In this document: positions 5,621 through 10,015 of the stretch, piece after piece
Layout of the letters: every line of letters begins with the position of its first letter
How positions within the stretch are numbered: the first letter of the stretch is position 1
NCBI GenBank assembly: GCA_039583705.1
Contig: JAVKSM010000113.1
Span: forward strand, 1 to 10,015
DNA from: JAVKSM01 sp039583705
GTDB lineage: Bacteria > Actinomycetota > Actinomycetes > Mycobacteriales > Pseudonocardiaceae
Length of the DNA stretch: 10,015 nt
Direction of reading: 5' to 3'
Notes under the pieces: model-generated
The model's input: only the letters and a program-made list of their open reading frames with translations
Databases searched by the model: none
What the model was told of the DNA's origin: nothing
Position numbers and translations under genes: made by a program

Positions 5621-5650
5621 ACGGTATGGCCCCACGGTTGCCATTCACAA
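5621..5650 (-). promoter_or_regulatory. Candidate whiB4 promoter
   Basis: On the minus strand TTGTGA (5650-5645) and TACCGT (5626-5621) are spaced by 18 bp, a sigma-70-like pair. Transcription would start near 5614, giving a leader of about 74 nt. The surrounding 5641-5690 segment is AT-rich for this genome and contains TTTTT flanked by AACGAC and GTCACGTT, an imperfect inverted repeat shared with the divergent ponA2 side. Confidence 0.45.
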
Positions 5651-5730
5651 CGATCTGACAGGGCTGAACGACTTTTTGTCACGTTGCGTAGCTGAGCTCT
5701 CGAACCGCTGGTGCTGACGGTCGCACCGCG

Positions 5731-5742
5731 TACCCTTACCCG
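5731..5742 (+). promoter_or_regulatory. Leaderless promoter of ponA2 (-10 TACCCT)
   Basis: TACCCT (5731-5736) is followed by TACCCG and the GTG start at 5743, the same 6-nt geometry as at nth and the phosphoesterase. No Shine-Dalgarno is visible before the GTG, which supports a leaderless start. Confidence 0.5.
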
Positions 5743-8232
5743 GTGCCGGAAGGCGAACTCCCGATCGCGCTGGCCAAGCTGGTCGGCCTGTGCGTGGTGG
5801 CGGGCACGCTCGTCGCCGGGATGCTCCTTCCCTTCGCGGGCGGCCTGGGATATGCCTCCAACCAGGCGAACGACACCCTCAACAGCGCCTCCTCGGAGCT
5901 GGTCACCGGGCAGTTGCCGATGATGACGACGGTGACCGACAAGGACGGCGCCCCGATCGCCTACCTCTACGACCAGTACCGGATCCCGGTGGCCTCCCAG
6001 GACATCTCCCAGGCGATGAAGGACGCGGTCGTCGCGATCGAGGACAAGCGTTTCTACCAGAACCGGGGGGTGGACTGGCAGAGCACCGTGCGCGCGCTGG
6101 TCCGCAACGAGACCGCCGGCGACATCAAACAGGGTGCGTCCACGATCACCCAGCAGTACGTGAAGAACTACCTGCTCTACGTCGTCGCCAAGACCGAGTC
6201 CGAGCGGCTCAAGGCCATCGAGCCGAGCTACGCACGCAAGCTCAAGGAAGCCCGGATCGCCGTGGCGCTCGAGCGCCACCTGTCCAAGCAGGAGATCCTC
6301 ACCCGCTACCTCGACATCGTCTACCTGGGCAACAACACCTACGGGGTGGGGGCCGCGGCGCGCACCTACTTCGCCACCACGCCCGAGGTGCTCACCGTCC
6401 CCCAGGCGGCGCTGCTGGCCGGCATGGTGCAGAGCCCGGCGGCCTACGACCCCGTGACACACCCGCAGGCAGCCGCCTCACGGCGCGACGAGGTCATCCG
6501 CCAGATGCGGGAACAAGGCATGATCGACAAGGCGCAGGCGACGGCCGCGCTGGCCGCGCCGCTGGGCGTCGTCACACCGGTGCAGACCCCGCCCAACGGC
6601 TGCCTGGACGCCGGTGACGCCGGCTTCTTCTGCAAGTACGTCGTGGACTACCTCGCCAACGCCGGCATCTCCGCCGAGACCCTCGACCGCGGCGGCTACA
6701 CGATCCGCACGACCCTGGACCGCACCGTGCTGGCCAAGACGAAGGCCGCGCTGGACGCCGAGGTGCCGCCCGCGACGCCGCACGTCGCCGACGTCATGTC
6801 GGTGGTCGCGCCGGGTCAGGACAAGCACCGGGTGCTCGCGATGGCGGCCAACCGGGTCTTCGGGCTCGACGCCGGCAAGCTGCAGACCAGCTACGGGCTG
6901 CCGTTCGAGCCGGTCCCGTTCGGCGTCGGATCGGTCAACAAGATCTTCACCGCGGCGGTGGCCCTGAAGAAGGGCATGGGGATCAACTCGACCATGGTGG
7001 TGCCGCCGAGCGGCTACACCTCGCCGATGTACAAGGACGACAGCGGCAACCCGGTCCCGGTCGCGAACGCCGGCACCTACCCTGACCACCTGAGCATGCA
7101 GGACGCCCTGGCGACCTCGCCTAACACCGCGTTCGTCAAGCTGGAGGAGTTCACCGGGGTGGCGCCGGTGGTCGACATGGCGGTCACACTGGGGCTGCGG
7201 TCGCTGGCCAGTACGCCGGCCACGAACCAGCCGAACAGCCCCTCGCTGGCCGATGTGATCAAGTCGCAGGACCAGGCATCGTTCACCCTGGGCCCGACGC
7301 CGACCAGCGTCGTCGAACTCGCCAACGTCGGCGCCACCCTCGGCAGCTCCGGCATGTGGTGCCCGCCGACCCCGATCGAATCGATCACCGGCCCGGACGG
7401 CAACCCGGTGCCGGTCACCGAGCCGCCGTGCGCGCAGGCCGTGGCGCCGACGCTGGCCAACACCCTGATGACCGGGCTCAGCAAGGACGACCAGGGCGAC
7501 GGCACCTCGGCGGCGGCGGCGGCCTCCCTGGGTTGGAGCCGGCCGGTGGCCTCGAAGACCGGCACGACCCAACAGCACCAGTCAGCCGCGTTCCTCGGCT
7601 TCACTCAGGGAATCTCCGGGGCGGTGATCACCTTCGACGACTCGGCGAACCCCCAGCCGTTGTGCGACGGCGGCGGCGCCCCGTTCGCCTGCGGCAGCGG
7701 TGACCTCTTCGGCGGCATGACACCCGCCCGCACCTGGTACCGGGCGATGGGCGACATCCTCGCGAACCAACCGGTGCTCCCGCTGCCGCCGACCGACCCG
7801 CGCTACGTCAACGGCGCCCAGGTGCCCAACGTCGTCGGGCTGTCCGTGGACGACGCGACGTCCCAACTCCTCGCCGCCGGGTACACCGTCACCCAGAGCA
7901 CCGTGGACAACCAGGCGCCCTCAGGCACCGTCGTGGGACAGAGCCCGACCGGCAGCCTCCTCCCCGGCCAGTCGGTCGCCGTGCAGGTGAGCGACGGGTC
8001 ACCGCCACCGCCACCGCCGATCGACACCGGCACGTCCCCCACCGACACCGGCACCTTCCCGACCGACACCGTCCCGCCCCCGACCGACTTCTTCACGCCT
8101 CCCACGGACGTCTACCCGCCCGACGAGTACCTCCCGAGCCCCGAGCCGACGACCCAGCCCGGGCCGACCACGGAACCCGGGCCGACGCCATACCCGACCC
8201 CCTACCCGGAGCCGACCCCGGCTCCCGGCTGA
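5743..8232 (+). CDS. ponA2: Bifunctional class A penicillin-binding protein, PonA2 type, with PASTA domain
   Basis: An 829-residue inner-membrane enzyme that polymerises and cross-links peptidoglycan. A short cytoplasmic tail is followed by one transmembrane helix (about 10-30). The glycosyltransferase (GT51) domain shows EDKRFYQNRG with catalytic Glu100, GASTITQQYVKN (131-142) and RKLKEARIAVALE (165-177). The transpeptidase domain has SVNK (catalytic Ser397, Lys400), SPN (459-461) and KTGTT (605-609). One PASTA domain spans about 690-750, followed by a Pro/Thr-rich tail (753-829) with short repeats. The asparagine in EDKRFYQNRG replaces a histidine common in GT51 motif 1. Six extracellular cysteines occur (287, 297, 540, 563, 641, 650), perhaps as disulfides. 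Order and domain plan match Rv3682. The gene is divergent from whiB4 and convergent with the YqeY-like gene. Confidence 0.95.
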   Translation: MPEGELPIALAKLVGLCVVAGTLVAGMLLPFAGGLGYASNQANDTLNSASSELVTGQLPMMTTVTDKDGAPIAYLYDQYRIPVASQDISQAMKDAVVAIEDKRFYQNRGVDWQSTVRALVRNETAGDIKQGASTITQQYVKNYLLYVVAKTESERLKAIEPSYARKLKEARIAVALERHLSKQEILTRYLDIVYLGNNTYGVGAAARTYFATTPEVLTVPQAALLAGMVQSPAAYDPVTHPQAAASRRDEVIRQMREQGMIDKAQATAALAAPLGVVTPVQTPPNGCLDAGDAGFFCKYVVDYLANAGISAETLDRGGYTIRTTLDRTVLAKTKAALDAEVPPATPHVADVMSVVAPGQDKHRVLAMAANRVFGLDAGKLQTSYGLPFEPVPFGVGSVNKIFTAAVALKKGMGINSTMVVPPSGYTSPMYKDDSGNPVPVANAGTYPDHLSMQDALATSPNTAFVKLEEFTGVAPVVDMAVTLGLRSLASTPATNQPNSPSLADVIKSQDQASFTLGPTPTSVVELANVGATLGSSGMWCPPTPIESITGPDGNPVPVTEPPCAQAVAPTLANTLMTGLSKDDQGDGTSAAAAASLGWSRPVASKTGTTQQHQSAAFLGFTQGISGAVITFDDSANPQPLCDGGGAPFACGSGDLFGGMTPARTWYRAMGDILANQPVLPLPPTDPRYVNGAQVPNVVGLSVDDATSQLLAAGYTVTQSTVDNQAPSGTVVGQSPTGSLLPGQSVAVQVSDGSPPPPPPIDTGTSPTDTGTFPTDTVPPPTDFFTPPTDVYPPDEYLPSPEPTTQPGPTTEPGPTPYPTPYPEPTPAPG
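8023..8070 (+). repeat. 21-bp tandem repeat encoding the Pro/Thr-rich PonA2 tail
   Basis: Units at 8023-8043 and 8044-8064 plus six bases of a third encode the heptad DTGT(S/F)PT. A second small duplication, around CCCGGGCCGAC at about 8158-8185, encodes PGPTTEPGPT. Such tails are typically flexible wall-spanning linkers and vary in length between strains. Confidence 0.75.
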
Positions 8233-8288
8233 GCCCGCGGCCGGCTCAGCCGCCCCCGAGGCCGGCCCGTCCGCCCTGCGAGCGGGCC
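8233..8288. terminator. Bidirectional terminator between ponA2 and the YqeY-domain gene
   Basis: GGCCGGCTC (8239-8247) pairs with GAGGCCGGCC (8258-8267) around a 10-nt loop with one bulged G. GCCCGC (8233-8238) and GCGGGC (8282-8287) can extend or compete as an outer stem. The 58-bp convergent gap is almost entirely hairpin-forming and has no U-tract. Confidence 0.6.
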
Positions 8289-8290
8289 CG

Positions 8291-8761
8291 TCAGCCCCTC
8301 AGCCGGGCGCGGACGGCCGAGGCGAGCCGGGCCCCGTCCGCGCGCCCGCCCGCGCGGGCCGTCGCGACCTTCATCACCTGCCCCATCTGGCGGGGGCCGG
8401 GCCGCTCCCCGAGCTGCTCGGCCACCTCCGCCACGGCCTGTCCGACCAACGCGGCGAGCTCCTCGTCGTCGAGCTGGGAGGGCAGGTAGCGGGCCAGCAC
8501 CTGGCACTCGGCGCGCTCCCGGCTCGCCAACTCCTCGCGGCCCGCGGCGGTGAAGGCCTCGGCTGCCTCCCGGCGTTTGCGGGACTCCCGGGTGAGCACC
8601 CGCAGCACCTCGGCGTCGGTGAGCTCGCGCGCCGCGTCGCCGGCCACCTCCTCGGTGGTGACGGCGGCCAGCGCGAGCCGCAGCGTCGCGACCGTCACCT
8701 CGTCGTGTGCCTTCATCCCAGCGGTGAGGTCGCGCCGCAGTCGATCTTTGAGCCCCGCCAT
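8291..8761 (-). CDS. GatB/YqeY domain protein
   Basis: A 156-residue, highly helical soluble protein of the YqeY family, related to the C-terminal tRNA-binding domain of the GatB amidotransferase subunit. Its free-standing role is not established. Family features are LKDRLRRDLTAGMKAHDEV (4-22), the helix LTDAEVLRVLTRESRKRREAAEAF (47-70), YLPSQLDDEEL (92-102) and the C-terminal MGQVMKVATARAGGRADG (126-143). The ATG at 8761 is preferred over the GTG at 8770 because a TAGCGT -10 lies exactly seven bases upstream of the ATG, while the GTG overlaps that -10. It is divergent from the phosphoesterase gene and convergent with ponA2. The 28-residue N-terminal helix and the Arg-rich 60s are typical, and nothing appears truncated. 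Confidence 0.9.
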   Translation of the reverse strand: MAGLKDRLRRDLTAGMKAHDEVTVATLRLALAAVTTEEVAGDAARELTDAEVLRVLTRESRKRREAAEAFTAAGREELASRERAECQVLARYLPSQLDDEELAALVGQAVAEVAEQLGERPGPRQMGQVMKVATARAGGRADGARLASAVRARLRG

Positions 8762-8774
8762 TCCGCTCACGCTA
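8762..8774 (-). promoter_or_regulatory. Leaderless promoter of YqeY-domain gene (-10 TAGCGT)
   Basis: On the minus strand TAGCGT (8774-8769) is followed by seven bases and ATG at 8761. It faces away from the phosphoesterase promoter in an 82-bp divergent gap. Confidence 0.5.
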
Positions 8775-8831
8775 GTGGTCGCGTCTGGAGGTTCGTCGGT
8801 GTATGCGGGAGATCCAGCGTGCGGCTACCCG

Positions 8832-8843
8832 TAGGCTCGGGGC
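8832..8843 (+). promoter_or_regulatory. Leaderless promoter of the phosphoesterase (-10 TAGGCT)
   Basis: TAGGCT (8832-8837), six bases (CGGGGC), then GTG at 8844. The arrangement is the same as at nth on the other strand. Confidence 0.6.
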
Positions 8844-9785
8844 GTGGGCACGCTGCTACCTGTGACCGCTGGCACGCTCGCCGTCGGGGCCGGTGTGCTC
8901 GGCTACGCCGCCGGTGTCGAGCGCCGGCACTGGAAATTGCGGCACGTCACGCTGCCGGTCATGCGGGTAGGGGCGCGGCCACTGCGGGTGCTGCACGTCT
9001 CGGACCTGCACATGGTGCCAGGACAACGCGCCAAGCAGCGCTTCGTCGCGGGCCTGGCGAGGCTGGAGCCCGACCTCGTCGTCGACACCGGTGACAACCT
9101 CGCCCACCCCCGCGCCGTGCCCGAGGTGCTCCGGGCGCTCGGGCCGCTGCTGGAACGGCCCGGGGTGTTCGTCTTCGGCAGCAACGACTACTACGCGCCG
9201 CGACCCAAGAACCCGCTGCGCTACCTCTGGCGGGCCGAGCCCAGGGCGCACGGCGAGCCCCTGCCGTGGGAGGACCTGCGGGCGGCGCTGTCCGAGCGCG
9301 GCTGGCACGACCTCACCCACGCGCGGCGCACCTTCGAGGTCGCCGGGTTGCGGGTCGCGGCCGCCGGCGTGGACGATCCCCACCTGCGGCGGGACCGGTA
9401 TGCCCGGATCGCCGGTGCCGTCAGCCCCCGTGCCGACCTGCGACTCGCGCTGACGCACTCCCCGGAGCCGCGGGTGCTCGACGCCTTCGCCGCCGACGGG
9501 TACGACCTGGTGCTGGCCGGGCACACCCACGGCGGTCAAGTCCGGGTGCCCGGGGTCGGCGCCCTGGTGACGAACTGCGGGCTGGACCGCTCCCGGGCCC
9601 GGGGCGCGTCGCGGTGGGGAGCGCGGATGTGGCTGCACGTGTCGGCCGGCCTGGGCACCTCGCCGTACGCGCCGTTCCGCTTCGCCTGCCCGCCGGAGGC
9701 CAGCCTGCTCACCCTCCTGCCCCGGCGGGTCGGCGTGGTCAGCACGCCGGCAACCCGGTCCTCGGAGCGGGTGGAGGTCGGATAG
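8844..9785 (+). CDS. Calcineurin-like metallophosphoesterase, membrane-anchored YkuE/Rv3683 type
   Basis: A 313-residue protein with a hydrophobic N-terminal segment (about 5-24), probably a signal anchor, and a complete metallophosphoesterase domain. Metal-ligand motifs are DLH (Asp54, His56), GDN (Asp84), GSND (Asn114, replacing the usual GNH[D/E]), a lone His205 (ALTHSPEP) and GHTHGGQ (His227, His229). All expected dinuclear-metal ligands are present, so it should be an active phosphohydrolase, but the substrate cannot be read from sequence. It occupies the position of Rv3683 after ponA2. The GTG at 8844 is set by the leaderless -10. A twin-arginine signal is not evident. The stop codon TAG (9783-9785) forms the first half of the TAGGCT -10 of the downstream tRNA gene. 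Confidence 0.9.
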   Translation: MGTLLPVTAGTLAVGAGVLGYAAGVERRHWKLRHVTLPVMRVGARPLRVLHVSDLHMVPGQRAKQRFVAGLARLEPDLVVDTGDNLAHPRAVPEVLRALGPLLERPGVFVFGSNDYYAPRPKNPLRYLWRAEPRAHGEPLPWEDLRAALSERGWHDLTHARRTFEVAGLRVAAAGVDDPHLRRDRYARIAGAVSPRADLRLALTHSPEPRVLDAFAADGYDLVLAGHTHGGQVRVPGVGALVTNCGLDRSRARGASRWGARMWLHVSAGLGTSPYAPFRFACPPEASLLTLLPRRVGVVSTPATRSSERVEVG

Positions 9786-9788
9786 GCT
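9783..9788 (+). promoter_or_regulatory. -10 element of tRNA-Pro promoter
   Basis: TAGGCT lies 11 bases before the mature tRNA 5' end (9800), suiting a transcription start near 9795 and a very short 5' leader for RNase P. Its first three bases are the stop codon of the phosphoesterase gene. No clear -35 is visible inside the 3' coding end. Confidence 0.55.
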
Positions 9789-9799
9789 GGGCGACGTCA

Positions 9800-9878
<79 letters not shown>

Positions 9879-9891
9879 TGATTGGCGTCGG

Positions 9892-9921
9892 AACCCCGCT
9901 TCACCCTGTTGAGGCGGAGTT
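9892..9921 (+). terminator. Terminator after tRNA-Pro
   Basis: The 12-base arms 9892-9903 and 9910-9921 form 11 pairs (one U-G wobble, one C-A mismatch) around the loop CCCTGT. It starts 15 nt after the CCA end and is followed by only a short T-containing stretch. Confidence 0.7.
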
Positions 9922-9934
9922 TCGTGTGGTCGCT

Positions 9935-9960
9935 GGTGGCGGTGCGGTGGCGGTGGTAGG
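9935..9960 (+). repeat. G-rich direct repeat GGTGGCGGTG
   Basis: GGTGGCGGTG occurs at 9935-9944 and 9946-9955 in a run of many GG pairs separated by one to three bases. This could form a two-layer G-quadruplex. I see no gene in the remaining stretch to the window edge. Confidence 0.5.
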
Positions 9961-9988
9961 TGCGTGGGGCAGGAACCACCTCGTTGCC

Positions 9989-10009
9989 AAAGGGCGGGTG
10001 ATTCCCTTT
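9989..10009. other. Hairpin AAAGGG/CCCTTT of unknown role
   Basis: AAAGGG (9989-9994) and CCCTTT (10004-10009) form a six-pair stem with a 9-nt loop. It could be a terminator for a minus-strand gene beyond the window edge or part of a larger repeat; the window ends 6 bases later. Confidence 0.35.
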
Positions 10010-10015
10010 ACGGGC

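Noticed and set aside
5541..5648. Alternative upstream ATG start for whiB4
   Set aside because: It would lie in the predicted -35 region and add a non-conserved leader. The GTG at 5540 has a good Shine-Dalgarno and gives a typical Wbl length.
5497..7578. Long minus-strand open frames opposite ponA2 (5497-6462 and 6478-7578)
   Set aside because: They lack any domain, are His/Arg/Gly-rich, and are explained by high GC content suppressing stop codons opposite a strongly supported gene.

Overview
The window is chromosomal DNA from a very GC-rich actinomycete. Evidence for this is the strong G/C bias at third codon positions, frequent GTG starts, leaderless genes, a WhiB-family regulator and a PonA2-type penicillin-binding protein. 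Gene order closely follows the Mycobacterium tuberculosis segment Rv3673c-Rv3683 (TlpA-like, nth, small membrane protein, crp, RidA-like, DUF4177, two ArsA/Get3-like ATPases, whiB4, ponA2, metallophosphoesterase). Protein details and the missing Rv3677c equivalent suggest a relative of Mycobacteriales, perhaps Pseudonocardiales. That family-level call is inference.

Layout. Positions 1-123 (minus) hold the N-terminus of a membrane-anchored thioredoxin-like protein, overlapping nth (120-929, minus) by 4 nt. A divergent gap with a perfect DnaA-box 9-mer precedes a small membrane protein (1031-1282) and crp (1469-2143, plus). A strong hairpin terminator separates crp from the convergent pair DUF4177-RidA (2970 down to 2342, minus). 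A 67-bp divergent promoter region then leads to two overlapping ArsA/Get3-like ATPase genes (3038-5226, plus). Their end overlaps the tail of whiB4 (5540-5214, minus) by 13 nt. Divergent from whiB4 is the PonA2-type bifunctional transglycosylase/transpeptidase (5743-8232). A GatB/YqeY-domain gene (8761-8291, minus) follows, then a calcineurin-like phosphoesterase (8844-9785), tRNA-Pro(CGG) with encoded CCA (9800-9876), a tRNA terminator, and about 90 bases without a recognisable gene.

How it works together. This is a conserved core block and not an accessory island. It combines base-excision repair (nth), cAMP and redox-responsive regulators (crp, whiB4), cell-wall assembly (ponA2), a Get3-like ATPase pair probably used for protein targeting or envelope homeostasis, and a small RidA/DUF4177 unit.

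The most striking non-coding pattern is a repeated TAGGCT-type -10 element placed 6-7 nt before the start codon of six genes, which predicts leaderless mRNAs. The same hexamer is the tRNA-Pro -10 and shares its first three bases with the stop codon of the phosphoesterase gene. The two regulator genes, crp and whiB4, instead carry Shine-Dalgarno leaders and local repeats. I found no CRISPR array, insertion sequence, phage gene or defence system.
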